Assembly (NCBI GenBank): GCA_033557465.1
Contig: CM066032.1
Location: forward strand, 446,832,270-446,896,269
DNA: 64,000 nt
DNA from: Ichthyophis bannanicus
Taxonomy: Eukaryota > Chordata > Amphibia > Gymnophiona > Ichthyophiidae
Direction: 5' to 3'
Position 1 is the stretch's first letter. Each line of letters begins with the position of its first letter. This document shows, one piece after another, positions 20,914 through 33,379 of this stretch. Under the pieces are notes generated by a model, which did no database searches, was not told the DNA's origin, and worked only from the letters and a program-made list of their open reading frames with translations. A program made the translations under genes and the position numbers.

Positions 20914-22895
20914 GAAAGAAAGCTGACAAAAACTCCACACAGCTCTGACCAATTACCGCAGATCCCACCAGAACTACTGGCCCGTCAATACAAACAGCTA
21001 CAGCAACCACAAAACCCGCAGCTAACCGCACACTCAACTACAGAGAACCTCCACCCCAACTTGCACAGTGACTGGACCACCTTCAAAGAAACATCAACAG
21101 AAGAAATTTCAACCACTATCTCCTGCCTCCACACCACCACCTCACCGCTGGACCCATGCCCCACTGACTGGATAAAGAAATCGAAAAACGAACTGAGCAC
21201 ACCATTAACCCATATCGTCAACGAATCCTTCTCCAGAGGACACATGCCAGACGCACTCAAAACCACGATCATCCGACCTTCCTTGAAAAAGCAAAACCTG
21301 GATCCTCTTGACCCTACATCCTACAGACCCATAGCAAGTCTACCTTTCACAGCCAAAATAATCGAGAAGATCATCCAGCAGCAGCTTCAGGAACACCTGG
21401 ATGTTAACAACATACTGGACCCTCAACAACATGGCTTCCGCCCGCTACATGGAGTCGAGACCCTCATGACCATGCTGATGAACACCCTCCTCACAGGAAC
21501 TCAAGGAAAACACTCCGGATACGCCATGATCTTCCTCGATATATCTGCAGCCTTTGACACCATCTCCCACAACATCCTCATACACCGACTACAGACTATT
21601 GGGATCAAGGACACTGTGCTGAAGTGGTTCCAATCCTACCTAACAAACAGACAACTCATCCGCACCAGCACCTCAACTTCCCCCCCCATTCCAACAACAC
21701 CAGGGAGTACCCCAAGGATCCACACTATCAGCCATGCTCTTCAATATTTACCTCCAACCACTCTGCACAGTCATACGCACCCACAACGTCAGCTTCCACA
21801 TCTATGCTGACGATATCATGCTCTATGCCCCCATTACAACCACAAACCCTACAAACACCCACCTATCAGCATGCTTCACCGCAGTCTCTAACTGGTTACA
21901 AACAAACAACCTATCCATCAACATAAAGAAAACTGAAGCCCTCATAGTGACAAAGGACCCAGACTTCATACCACCCACACACCTCATCATTGGAACTACA
22001 AGCATTCAAATACAACCACATATAAGATACCTGGGCATTATTATTGACCAAGCCCTCACCTTAAAGCAACAGATCACTAAAACCTCCGGAACTATATTTC
22101 ACAAAGCAAGAACAGTGCAACGTCTCAGACCCCTCCTTGATCATCAAGACTTCCGAACAGTGATGCAAGCCATGACACTCCCACATCTGGACTACTGCAA
22201 CATAATCTACCATGGCCTTCCAGCCACACACACCAACCCCCTCCGAACTGCATTAAACACAACTGCGAGAATCATTCAGAGGGCGAAGAAAACCGACCAT
22301 ATCACCCCAATTCTGAAAGAACTTCACATTCTCCCCCTCGAAGCACGGACAAAATAAAAAGCCATCCTACTCACCCACAAAGCTATCCATCAAACACAGG
22401 ACACCCAACTTCGCACCCTACTGGCTCGTCCAGCCCACAGCAGATCTACTAGACAAACCTCCAGCATTTTCCTCACCATCCCTCACAAAAGAACCAAATG
22501 CTCGCAACGGACCTGCAATCGAGCCTTTCAACTTTATGCTCCATCCTTACGGAACTCTCTACCGAGCTATCTCAGAAACAATGCCGACCTACTATCTTTC
22601 AGAAAACAACTAAAAAACATCCTTTTCCAGGAATACTTCAACTTGAACCCCACCGAAAAACCCACAGACCTCTGATCTCACCCACAATGAACCTCTAACT
22701 TAAAGCTACACTAACCTGTCTATGTCCAACGTCTGTCCTATGTCCAAAAGTCTTTCCTATGTCAAAATCATCAATGTTGCCTCCCTGGTCATGGCCCTAC
22801 CCTTGTACTTAATTCCCCCACCCCTATTTAACACCGCTTTGACCCGGTGAAAAGCGGTATATAAATACAGCTAAATAAATAAATAAATAAATAAA
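20914..22895 (+). mobile_element. L2 LINE, 5'-truncated, in L1-like ORF1
   Basis: It is bounded by AAATCT at 20908-20913 and 22896-22901 (6-bp duplication). It carries the RT C-terminal two-thirds and a full 3' end with the hairpin ACCGCTTT...AAAGCGGT (22833-22858) and an AAAT-repeat tail. The hairpin and the words after it (ATATAAATACAGCTAAATAA) are the same as those of the SINE at 48412, marking this as its likely partner LINE subfamily. Confidence 0.92.
21061..22357 (+). pseudogene. L2 reverse transcriptase, one frameshift and one stop
   Basis: Frame 1 (21061-21810) contains SYRPIASLPFTAKIIEKI, HGFRPLHGVETL and IFLDISAAFDTISHN. A shift near 21690, in a CCCCCCC-rich stretch before the GVPQGS region, moves the reading to 21734-22357, with [13 protein letters not shown] and [18 protein letters not shown] at 22355 then ends the frame; homology continues to about 22670 (the region before the 3'UTR). 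The RT core residues survive, but the copy lacks the endonuclease and is not functional. Confidence 0.88.
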
Positions 22896-23650
22896 AAATC
22901 TTGTCAAATCCAGCAGAGTCTCCTCCAACTGAAACTTGCTCGTCAGAGTCAGTTTAGGAGGCTGGGTCAGTGGTGGGAAATTCCTTGGGAATTTGTAGAA
23001 TTTCCATAAATTTTTCTTCATCATTTTCTATGGAGAAATTAACAGGGACCTAGAGAAGTTTAAAAAGTGTAAATTCAAATGCTGATTAAAATTCTCTAAC
23101 CTCTAGTTTTTGATGGACACTTCCTTTGTCTCAAATAAGCCCACCAAACCACAAATTGTCATTCCATCCAATCTAGCCTCTCCCCATTTTTCCCAAACTC
23201 CCTTTCAAATATCTGGGTATGTAGAAGTTGTGATCCCTCCAGTATCTTATCTAAATGTCCAGAGAACAATCATTTGAGCACTGCATTAGCATTCCATAAT
23301 CCCTCTAGAGTGCCCAAAACCTCATTGCTCTCTCCAGATACTTCTTGAGTGACCTCCATCATTGAAGATACACCTTGATTTCCAGGTGAAGTGGAAAACT
23401 GTCCCACACCCACCTCCTCACCGGAGGCTCCAAGTTGCCTAATAGTCATCTCGGCATACCACCGACAGCAGCCTTGCCCCACTAACCTCCACTGCACCAT
23501 TCACATCTTCTACTTCCTAGACAGCCCTACCAAAGTCCAACAATCTCAAACTTCCTGGGTCTCAGGGGCACTTCACAAGACTCTGGGCCAGCAAGACATC
23601 TCTCTTACTATGGGCCACTACTTCTTCAAACCTCCTCCCTAGTCTTCTCT

Positions 23651-25433
23651 GCTTCTCAAGCAATAACCATGAAACCACTACTGGCCCAGGACTGAAGAGG
23701 ATTTTGGCTCTGGTGGTTAAGCCTGTATCCTTACCTTGCACTTGCCCATGATTTTCAGTGCCACATTCTCTTCACTACTCAGCTAATACCTTAGGTTGTG
23801 GAGCTCACACTCCTGCTACCACTCTAATCATCATATTGACAAAAGTGTACATTTCTAGAAGTTCTCAAGGGCATGTTTAAATCAGGGAAGGGAAATAACA
23901 CACATTTGCAGAATTATAATTCAATTACATTCAAAGGAAAACATGTCTACAGAAAAAACAGGTGCAAATCTCTGAGGTAACTTTTGCCATTTTCAAAGAG
24001 AAAGTCTCTACAAGAACTGGTGCAGAGCTTGTAGATATGTGTAAACAACTAAGATAAACTAAATGTTTTACCTGGAGAGAGGATGCTTGTTCCTGCTTGT
24101 TTTAGGCAGCAGTCAGATCAGTAGGCAGTGGTAAGAGTGTGTTGACAGCCACAACAAAAGCAACACAGAAGGTGAGTTTGTATGTACTACCATATGGCTC
24201 TTGATGCAGCCATGGTGAAGAGAGGCATAAAGCCACTGAAGCCATATCAAGAGGAAGAGGTGTGCGTATAGCAAAACTGTTGCAGTGGCCCATAGGGGAA
24301 TGAGCAGATTGGAGCAGCAGCAATGACAGAGGTAGACAGTAGCAACAGGCAGAAGATGGTGCCATGAAGTGAAGCGCAATAGGGGACTGACATCAGGGGC
24401 AAGGAGAGCAGCACCAGGTCCATCTGTAGGAAGAGGACCACCTGTGAAGAGAGCCATCATAGGAAAGCTGTGGAAAGGAACCAAGGTTCCTCTCTCAGAG
24501 TCCTGCAGTGAGGAAGATTAGTTCCCCTGGGATGGGAGAAGAGGACCCTTTTCACTGTAGTGTAAAAAGAGTCATGTGAATCCCTCTGCCTACAGAAGAT
24601 AAGAAGCACATGGAACTCATGTGCTGAAGGCAGAAAGCTCTTGGAGAATGTGGAACTGAGCAAAAGTCATGGAAGACACCAAGAAAAAGGACATAGAATA
24701 GCCAGGCCATGAAAAACCTAAGAGGCAGCAGGAGGCTGTGCTGACCCTGGCAGCCCTAACAGAAGACCAGGCAGAAAGCAGCTGCAAAGAGGCAGGCTGA
24801 ATAGGGTCTCTGAACTGCATAGAACCTCCAAAGAAAGAGTTGCAGAGAGAAAGAGGCATCAGCTGATTATGAGAAGTCAGGGCTTTAGAGCATTGAGTAG
24901 GGAAGTAGCTGAGAGATTGGAAAGAACCGAAGGAGCCATCAAAGCAACTGAGAAAAGAGAGCGAACCCAGCAGCCAAGAAGTGCAGCTGCTGAGGTGATT
25001 AGACCCAGTGAAGAGCGGCAGAGGTGAGGGAGCCACTACATAAAAGTAAGCATAGTCTGAGCAGAGAGATGCAGACAGAAAGGGGAGACTGGATGAGGAA
25101 ACAGGTGACCAGAGAAGATGAAGGAACAAAGATTTAGCAAAGAGCCCATGGAGACAAGCTGTGCTGAACACAGCAGAGAAGGTGACTGAGAGCACCACCT
25201 AAGGCCAATGGGACTTGCAGAGTTACCGAGTCTCTGTCACTGTGAGAGACAAAACAAGGGGAAGGGTGTCTCCATATACCACAATGAGTAGATGCAAAGG
25301 AAAACAACCAAAGGAGAATGACCACGGCTGATGTTCTTGAAAATAATCAGATTTTACTAGGTCCTGACTCAAATGTTTTGGCAAATCACGCCTGCATCAG
25401 GGGTCTTGCTTTTGGTACTAATCTCATTGCTGT
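23651..25433. other. Unassigned, purine-rich on the plus strand (24100-25330)
   Basis: 24100-25330 is strongly biased to A and G on the plus strand. Long minus-strand frames (for example 25198-24617, 193 codons) are Ser/Leu/Phe-rich by composition only and show no domain. I do not call them genes. Confidence 0.35.
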
Positions 25434-25622
25434 GCCTTTTCTTCCCTTTATGGAACATTCTTCACCATAGCTTGGTCAAGACAAGATGTGTGGCATTAGT
25501 GGCAAAGGAAAGCAAGGCCACTGCAGAGATGAGTAGAGGTTTTGCTTTCCTTTGCCACTAATTCCAATCATCTTGTCTTGACCAAGCGATGGTGAAAAAG
25601 TTCCTTAAAGGGAAGAAAAGGC
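25434..25622. repeat. Inverted repeat with about 78-bp arms
   Basis: CTTTTCTTCCCTTTATGGAA (25436) and the arm through GGCAAAGGAAAGC near 25513 are mirrored by GCTTTCCTTTGCCACTAAT (25541) to GGGAAGAAAAGG (25622). The arms differ at roughly eight positions and the spacer is about 28 bp. It could be a MITE or a local inverted duplication; I see no target duplication. The shared core includes TTGGTCAAGACAAGATG. Confidence 0.75.
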
Positions 25623-25763
25623 GCAGCAGCTGCACTTGACAGAGTAGCAATACTTGGAGAGACAAACCAGCTGAAGAAAGCGCCACTCTTCTGTCTACTA
25701 AGGCTATAAATAAAGGAGAATCACAAGTGACAGATAAAAAAAAAAAGACTCTCTTTGTAGATG

Positions 25764-26798
25764 ACGGACTGAATTGAAAAGTCTGTCTTTTTGCAGATGA
25801 TATGAAAATTTGCAACAGAGTGCATTCCCCTGAGGGAGTGGAGAACATGAGGAAAGATGTACAAAAGTTGGAAGAATGGTCTAATGCTTGGCAGTTAAGA
25901 TTTAATGTGAAGAAGTGCAGTGTCATGCACTTGGGAAGCAGAAATCAAAGGGAATTGTATGCGATAGGGGGTGAGAGGTTGGTGTGCACGGACCAGGAGA
26001 AGGACCTTGGAGTGATTGTTTCTGAGGATCTCAAGGTGGCAAAACAGTGTGACAAGGCATTGACAAAAGCCAGAGGGATGCTGGGTTGCATACAGAGAGG
26101 AATTACCAGCAGAAAGGAAGAGGTGCTAATGCCACTGTACAAGTCGCTGGTGAGGTCTCACTTAAAATATTATGTTCAGTTTTGGAGACCATATCTCGCA
26201 AACGATATAAAAAGACTAGAAACGGTTTAGAGGAAGGCGACCAAAATAATTTGGATCCCGCGTCAGAAGACTTATGAGAAGAGACTTGAAGCCCTAAATA
26301 TGTATACATTAGAGGAGAGGAGGGACAGGAGAGATATGATTCAGACCTTTAAAAACCTAGAGTATTCATGAACAAACAAAGCTCTTCCAAAGACGGGGAA
26401 GCTGTAAAATTAGAGGGCATAACATGAAGCTGCAAGGGGGTAAACTGAAAGGCAATATCAGGAAATACTTTTTCACTGAAAGGGTGGTGGATGCTTGGAA
26501 TGCCCTCCCGATGGAAGTGGTGGGGGCAAACACAGTGACAGAATTCAAAATGGCATGGGACAGAAACAGTGGATCCTTTTATATCAACAGGATAAAATCA
26601 AAATAAACATAACTATCTCTTATACCTCAATAAATAGGGGTGACCTACATGGAGCGGTGGGTACACCCCTAAACAAAGGGATGGGGAGCGGTGACCTGTA
26701 CAGAGCGGCAGGTGCAGCTACTCTTGCCAACTTGCTGGGCAGACTAGATGGGTCATACTGGTCTTTATCTGCCATCATATACTATGTTATTATGTTAA
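25764..26798 (+). pseudogene. CR1 LINE, 3' third
   Basis: After a FADD-like phrase (FLQMI, 25785-25800) the frame 25802-26230 reads ICNRVHSPEGVENMRKDVQK, then VMHLGSRNQ, EKDLGVIVSEDLKVAKQ and QFWRPYLAND. A stop at 26228 and shifts follow, then 26424-26606 with HNMKLQGGKLKGN-like text. The 3'UTR ends near 26798 with GGTCTTTATCTGCCATCAT. It is the same subfamily as the minus-strand copy at 13761-15035. 5'-truncated. Confidence 0.88.
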
Positions 26799-27339
26799 GT
26801 GAAACAGCACAGTGGAGTATATGCACACAAAGCAGGCATATATTCGCGTGTGAGACCCATAAGATTGTAAGTTATGCCAGTCAGGTCTAGAGAGGATTTT
26901 TGATGGTTTCTTAGTCAGTGCTAAGTGTGGCATCGTACAAGAGGACACTGTAGTCCACAGTGTGGAAGTTGAAACTGTCATTGTGAGAGTAGAGCTGAAC
27001 ATTGTAGAACCCAAATTTGCCCTTCTTTCCAGTACATCTGCTCTTCAAACCCAGAACTTCAAAATGCCCATCAGCAAGATCTCTCTAAATACAGAAATGT
27101 ACCTGGTCAGAATACAATACACTTGACTGAGGTCAGTTAGATCATGGGTGGGGTGATCAGTTTTGGATGTCACAGAACTGCTAAGATACATATTCAAAAC
27201 AAAAAATACAACAACTGAAAATGTTATTTGCCAGGGTTGTTACATCCCAAAAGCTGAGTTACCTGCCAGCCCTGAAAAATAGGAAATGCTGTATTCTTGG
27301 AGAAATGCAGTTACCAAATTTGAAGTTTACTTTAAGAGG
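26799..27339. other. Unassigned sequence
   Basis: No ORF with a recognisable domain and no repeat signature identified. Confidence 0.3.
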
Positions 27340-27660
27340 GTAATTTTGCAAACCCCCACACAGGCAACATGCATCACATGCATGTGCCTCCGATGCACCG
27401 TACCCTAGAAACAACAGTTACACCTGCCCTAGAGCCTGCCTGGATTGGCGCAGGACACACATGAATCATAGTCTTCTATAATGCTTGCGTGTCCTTTCAG
27501 GTCAAGCCTATGTTCCACCTATGCACACTCCTACCGAGCATACACATAATGGACACGTCCGCACACACTTAGGTAATAGCGACCACCCAAAGGGTGGACT
27601 TGCATACGTAAGAGGCTTGTATCTTTCCATGGCACCCTTATAAAATCACCAGCTAAATGT
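27340..27660. mobile_element. MITE-like element, GAGGGTAATTTTGCAAA ends
   Basis: The left end GAGGGTAATTTTGCAAAC is roughly inverted at the right end (GCACCCTTATAAAATCACC). Similar termini occur at 31277 (GAGGGTAATTTTATAAAAG) and, inverted, at 32432-32448 (TTATAAAATTGCCCTC). Non-coding; limits approximate. Confidence 0.4.
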
Positions 27661-27769
27661 AAAACACCATTTAATCTTTTGCTATATCTTCATATTAAGC
27701 AGTGAAGAAACTGATATAGAACGTTTCCTCCAGAAATCTGCCCGAATCCCTGCTTTCAAGAAATCTTAG

Positions 27770-28545
27770 GACTCGATAATCAAAGGCACTTATACATATG
27801 AAGTGGCATATTAGGACATCTAGGAAGAATCTGGGATTTCCAAAGCAGAACGTCCAGAAACCAGGGGAGTTGCAGCAGTGCTTTCTGAAATTGCTCCATG
27901 TCCACTCCAAAAACAAACGTCCCAGCAGCTGCTTCTGGAGACTGGCCCCGTGCAGATGGCAAGGCTGGGTATGTGCACCAGTGTAACCCATTTTACAAAT
28001 ATAGATGTCTCCGAAATGCATGCCCACGGAATAGGGTACTTGGATGCCCCAGCCTGGGTAGGTCAGAAGGGAGGCTTCTGTATTATGAGACTAGCACATC
28101 CTGCCCTGCCATTTCAGATACTCAGACGTGCGGCAGGGGGCCAGTAATATGTTTGGAGTACAAATTTATGGCAGGTTTCTTTGGTCAGAAAAAGTTATCC
28201 GTGGCGATGTAAGCACATCTTGCTCTTCCCCCTGGAAGTGTTAAAGCCATGAAACAAACATTTTGCTGCACCTTATTGGTGGGCAGGAGAAAGTATAGGC
28301 ATGAATGCCTCAACAACCAGGGCCTGGTATGCTTATGACATTCTGAATTTATAGCAAAATGCAACTCCTTTGCTCTGCCTGGGCCATACCTCCACCAATC
28401 CCCCTGCTACCTGGACATTCTCGCACAGGGACATCTATATACCCAGCTTCCTAAAATGGCTCTGGAGACATCTCCATGATTTGGACGTCTATGTGCCCAT
28501 TCTCAGACCTCCAACTCACAAATAGAATTTCTAAAGTGACCCCTG
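27770..28545. mobile_element. Diverged DNA-element remnant of the GGACATC-rich type
   Basis: The right end TTTCTAAAGTGACCCCTG mirrors the GAGGGTCATTTTAGAAG terminus of 8481. The interior contains GACATCTAGGAAG, ATGGCTCTGGAGACATCT and TTGGACGTCTATG. The left part is similar to 63515-63620 (AAGTGGCATTTTAGGACATC). Overlapping ORFs (27695-28212) have no known domain. Confidence 0.4.
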
Positions 28546-29280
28546 TAGTGACAGCCACTAGATGTGCGAATCCTCTATCTGTGAATTCTCCACTGAATGG
28601 GAAAAACTTGATAGTGCTTGGGAGGAGCAATACTCAGCCACTGTCCATATAGATAAGCAGGTTAAAGTAGGACAGAAAAAAAGCTGTCCCGAGTTATCAC
28701 CACTCTTTATCGAGCAGCCAGTGGCGAGTGCTGTCTATGTATATTCACACTATCACCTATCCAGATAGTAGGGCTGAAGATGTGCATTTCTTTCAACATT
28801 GCAGCCAACCTTTAAAATAATACACTTGCCACCAACACTGCATTAGGCAATAAACATGTTGTCAACTAGACAGAAATAAATGAACTGTTAGTGGCTTATT
28901 CAGGTTGGTTAAAAGATGATACCTAGATACCAGATCATGCAGAATGTGAAACCTGAAAACATTTTAATAAAGATACCAGTCATTCTCTGTGCTTTTTAAA
29001 ATACTTCAGTTGCAATGAACTTTGTAGTATCAGAACTGGATAATTGTTGATTAGACTTTTTAAGAACAATGAAAGTTTTCAGTAAGTGAGTCTCTTATCT
29101 AATCCTTGAGGAAGGCTTTGTGTTTTGGACTTGCCATCAACCACACGATCCAGATGGTGTGTATTTATATTGTAATAACTCTAACTCTGAGAAAGATGAA
29201 GGCAGAAAGGAGAATATTTTGGCCCAACCATTCACTTAAACTTTATGATGAAACTGGGTCAAAATTCACCTTTCAGCAGA
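28546..29280. other. Unassigned sequence
   Basis: No recognised feature. Confidence 0.3.
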
Positions 29281-29415
29281 GACACTGTGAACCCTATCCA
29301 AGGACCCGAATTACAACGCTTACAAGAAGCCTGTCAAAACTATTTTCTATGTAAACTGCCTTGATACTACTGAAAGGCAGTATATAAGAAATGTTAAATA
29401 AATAAATAAATAAAA
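29281..29415 (+). mobile_element. L2/SINE-type 3' tail fragment
   Basis: GTAAACTGCC...GGCAGTATATAAG forms the family hairpin (29355-29381) and is followed by AAATAAATAAATAAA. It is too short to say whether it came from an L2 or a SINE. Confidence 0.75.
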
Positions 29416-31276
29416 GTAGTGGTTTTCTGCCTTTGGTAAGTCTTTTTTCCTAGCCTGGGCTACAACAAAAAGATTAAGCCCCAAGAAGTCTTGCCCTCCT
29501 TCTATAAAAACCATTGCACAACCATTACTCAGACCACAACAGGAAGAAGAAGACGTCTGAAGGATTCCAACAGGAAAGATTGCAACAAGAAGCGGAAAGA
29601 GGAACCTTAGAGATCCTCCCAGAAGACTAAGGGATGCCAAACCTCAGCAGATACATCAGAAGAACTAAGCAACACTAAAAGGGGAAGAAGAATCAAGTCT
29701 TGGCACATGACGCACCAGATGATGTGACGGATAGATATTCAAGTGAGAGATCTTCAGTTCGTTTTGGAGCAAATGGGGGGGGGGGGGGCAGCATAGCTGT
29801 TAGGCTGTTTGTACTAAGAATTGTGGCCATACACTCATTAGACACTGTGGAGATAATTTGATAAAGAATTCATGCACATAAATAACCTCTTATAAAATAC
29901 CACGCAGTGTAAAACTAGATGCTTTGACATCAAGTCATACAATTTGCCGGTAGGCATGCACTTAGGCAGAGCTTGGGTGAAACATGGGCAGAGCTTGCTG
30001 GTATGTACACAGATTATAATATACTATAATTTACTTGTGTACTTGAAAAATATAGGTACGGACATCTACCCTAGCTCTAAGACTGGTGTAAATGTCCACG
30101 CCTGCAATGAAGATATGAGTGAGGCCACTTACGCTAGTACTGTCTAGCCTTCTGAGATTATATCGTTCTCTGAGATCCAGAAGCTCTTTGCACAGAGTGA
30201 ACACATATGACCTCTCATCTACTGAGAGATAATCATATGTGTGGCACTCAGTGCAAATGACTGGAAAGGCCCCATCTTGCTGCTGGACTGCTGTCTTCAT
30301 CTTTATATTAGTGAATTTATTTGTTTAGAGTAGTTAAGCAATTAGGGATACCTAAATTAATATGAGGACATTTAGGATTATTTGGTATATTTTATGCTAT
30401 TATTTGTTAATTATCTGTTAAAGCGTAATCACATCTTGATGAAAATAGACTGGTGTCAAATTTTATTTTTTAGTTGGGAGAACTAACTATAAATTAATAG
30501 ATGTGCCTGGGGTAGGTGGAATTTTGGGGGGGGGAGGGGGAAGACTGTCTCTTTTCTTTTAAGACTGCAAGAACCTACCCGAATCTAACAGAAATTAATT
30601 AAAAACCTCCTGCAGCAAGCTCTTATTTGTCTGCTTTCTTTTAAAACTATAAGGACCTATCTAAATCTAATAGAAGATAATTTAAAACCTCTAAAGCAAG
30701 CTGAGAACCAGTTTTGCTTTTTTAATGAAATCAAAAACAGACTTTTCCAAATAAACCCACAAGCTCTCCTCTATCCCAAGCTTTAAGCTACTAAGTTTGC
30801 CAGCAAAGTAATAATCACTTACTCACAGATGCTTCTTTTTTTTATCTTTTTTCCATTTCATTAAATAGGCAAAAATACTACAATGTCACAATGCCTCCTG
30901 CTGAAGTAAAACAGAAATTGGTACAGAAGCCTATATATATGTCTTTTATTGCATGCAATGAATATCTAGGTTAGCGCCGATGCAGATTACTGAAGGGAGT
31001 AATAGTTAATTTTCTAATACAGTAGAATTCCCACCAAAAACAGATATTAATTAGAAGAGGGAGCCACTATATATAAGAAAATAAAAGGGACAATACTAAT
31101 AACTGAATTGCTTGACCTAAATGGAAAAACATGCTGTAGGATGCGCAGACAATAAGGAAGTTAGACTCCAAAAAGAAGTGAGAAGGATATTCGGTAACAG
31201 TATGGTGTAAGTGTATGTTTCTGAAGATATGATAAATAATCTTGCAGATTACTTTCATAAGCTTGTCTATGATATA
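29416..31276. other. Unassigned sequence with G-runs
   Basis: No gene recognised. There is a G-run at about 29776-29788 and a GGGGGGGGGAGGGGG run at 30525-30539. A near-repeat of AAGACTGCAAGAACCTACC and AAAACTATAAGGACCTATC (30561 and 30643, about 80 bp apart) suggests a small decayed tandem duplication. Confidence 0.35.
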
Positions 31277-31399
31277 GAGGGTAATTTTATAAAAGTTGCC
31301 TAGGTAGAGAGGGAAAGTAGGTGACTATTTGTAGCTATTTGTTTTATAAAGACACATAGGTGGCTATGGGGATCATACTACCCTGAATCCAGTCTCTGT

Positions 31400-31701
31400 A
31401 ATCATACATGTTGCCCCTCAGACAATCACACGCCACACCTAAACAATCAAACCCAGTATGAAAAAGGTTAATCCACCTGATCCTCAAAAGTAAATAAGAT
31501 GTTGATAGACCCTGCCTGAATAATGTAATAGTGTAAATACAATGTAGATAGTTTCCCCAGTTGTTTCCAAGTTGATTTCCCTGTTTATTGTAAAATTACA
31601 ACTCAGAATGCCTGTGTTGTATAGTTGATGTTGAATGTAAACCGCGCTGATCTGGAATAGCGCGGTATAGAAGAACTGTTAAATAAATAAAATAAATAAA
31701 T
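31400..31701 (+). mobile_element. L2 LINE 3' fragment
   Basis: It shares GTAGATAGTTTCCCC and CCTGTTTATTGTAA with the 3'UTR of the L2 at 38416-44276. It ends with the hairpin ACCGCGC...GCGCGGT (31641-31666) and TAAATAAATAAAATAAATAAA. 5'-truncated; the left limit is approximate. It appears to be inserted at or near the left end of the element at 31703. Confidence 0.85.
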
Positions 31702-31702
31702 T

Positions 31703-32212
31703 TTGGAAGCCCTATTTGGGCTTTGAATGTCCTAAAATGGGCAAAGAGACGTCCAAAGCACAGAGCACAGACGTCCAGAGCCATTTTAGAAGCTGGGCCT
31801 GTGAACGCACTCAGCATGAAAATGTCCAAGTCTGAATGGGGGCATGGTGGAGGTGTGGCCGGGACACTCCCAGGAACCCCAACATCCCCGTCTGAGCTCA
31901 GAAACATCATGGAGGTCCAACATCACGTCTAAGTTTAGACCAGCTCCAGGCACCAACAAGCATCTGAAAAATGATCATTTTAGCTGAAAAACATCCAGAG
32001 GGAATGGAGACGCTAGCACTCCATCATCCCCAGTACATAGCACAATGTCAATGGCAGTGGGATTTGAACCCTGCCTTCCCCTTTCTTAGCCCCCGTAGAC
32101 ATCCATATCGGGCTTGTCCATGGTTGTGAAATCATGGCTGCACCTGGACAAACCTGCTTTTTTTTCAGACATTATGGCACTTGGACGTCCTTTCTAAAAT
32201 TCATCTCCACAT
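31703..32212. mobile_element. Non-autonomous DNA element, copy of the 8481 family
   Basis: It shares the order of phrases with 8481-9034: ATTTTAGAAGC, TTTAGCTGAAAAACATCCAGAG, CAGTGGGATTTGAAC, GTTGTGAAATCA and the right end TTTCTAAAATTC. It has no BovB-like insert, so it serves as the empty-site comparison for 8720-8825. Non-coding. Confidence 0.6.
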
Positions 32213-32448
32213 GTCTTTACAAAATACTAGCAACAAATCCTACAGAAATCATGATTTCACAAGAAGGTGTCAATGTGCGCATGTACATTTTCCATCCAAA
32301 CTCAACCCTGAACACACATACACCAAAGTCACGTACAACCACAAGCATTCTTCATATCAGGCATACTTTTATGCATGGAGTCAGTTTTTAAAAATTATTT
32401 TATATATGTGTACTTACATATATGTGTGAAAATGTCGTTATAAAATTG

Positions 32449-33379
32449 CCCTCATAATTCTATTAATATAGGGAAGTGAACCAAGAAACTATTAAACCTT
32501 GAGCATCTAATTAGACTGAATGCAGTACTGTCCATATCATTCAGAGCTATTGGGTACCTAGACATCCTCAACATACTGGTAGTTATGGTTGTCTATTTAT
32601 AATCACCCTGAACTAGGTAGAAGCTTCTTCAGTTTCAAGGCTATACAGTGGAAGCTAGGTTAACTTTGATGAAGGGACAGAGAAGAGGATAGTTCTTAAG
32701 CTCACTACAAGATCTTGGGTTTGATCTGATGGTCCCCTTCAATAATCTGTTTGGAGCAAGTACAGGGAGGACTTAGGAAAGTAAAGAGAGATCTAGTACA
32801 AGGGACAAATCAATTTTTGATAACACGGAAATTAAACTGGGCTAATAAAGGTAGGGCAGGGCTACACAGAGCAATTAAAAAAGAGAACCTGGGGCAATAT
32901 AACTTGAGAGGCTGTAGAGTGGAGTGAGTTTAGTTAGTGCAGATTTGGAGGGAAAGGGCGTTGATAATTCATTAGCAATTTGTAATGAGAAGTTTAGAGT
33001 AGCTGCATTAGATAAACTGGCACTAGAGAAGAAGTGGCTATAGTTTTTCTTAGTAGGCAAGTTGTGTGGTTCCAGCAGGTACCGCCTATTTCGAAATGGC
33101 AGGGTATCCAAATGGAGGGAGATGGAAGAAAGCATAAACTGAATGAGGACCTGGATAGGTATAAGGTCTACATGTGGGTGCATAGACAGGAGACAGTAAA
33201 AGCTAAATGGAATTTTATTAGTCTATATGGATTGCCAGAAGTGACTAAGTAAATCAACGCAAATTTGGACTTTGAGCTTACCTATTCAAATAATGCTCAA
33301 GTCAGCTTACGGCATTGTCAGTATACAGGTCAAAGAAGCACCTCTCCAAAAGCACTTACAATCTAAGATAAAGAGGGGC
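32449..33379. other. Unassigned sequence
   Basis: No recognised gene. Near 33300-33370 CTCCAAAAGCACTTACAATC resembles an inverted LINE/SINE tail phrase, but it is short. Confidence 0.3.

Larger units (their letters stand above)
20741..23650 (-). pseudogene. Second L1 ORF1-like remnant, split by an L2
   Basis: Right part 23500-22902 reads, on the minus strand, EVLGTLEGLWNANAVLK, then coiled-coil-like text and LLISP...EKFMEILQIPKEF. Left part 20913-20741 continues with EVTSRATFMAKFALELDWNW. The two halves join when the L2 at 20914-22895 is removed, sharing AAATCT at the junctions. Frames are shifted several times. The 5' part above 23650 is not defined. Confidence 0.5.

Noticed and set aside
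24102..25325. Overlapping minus-strand ORFs up to 193 codons
   Set aside because: Composition-driven (purine-rich plus strand), Ser/Leu/Phe-rich with no domain and several competing frames.
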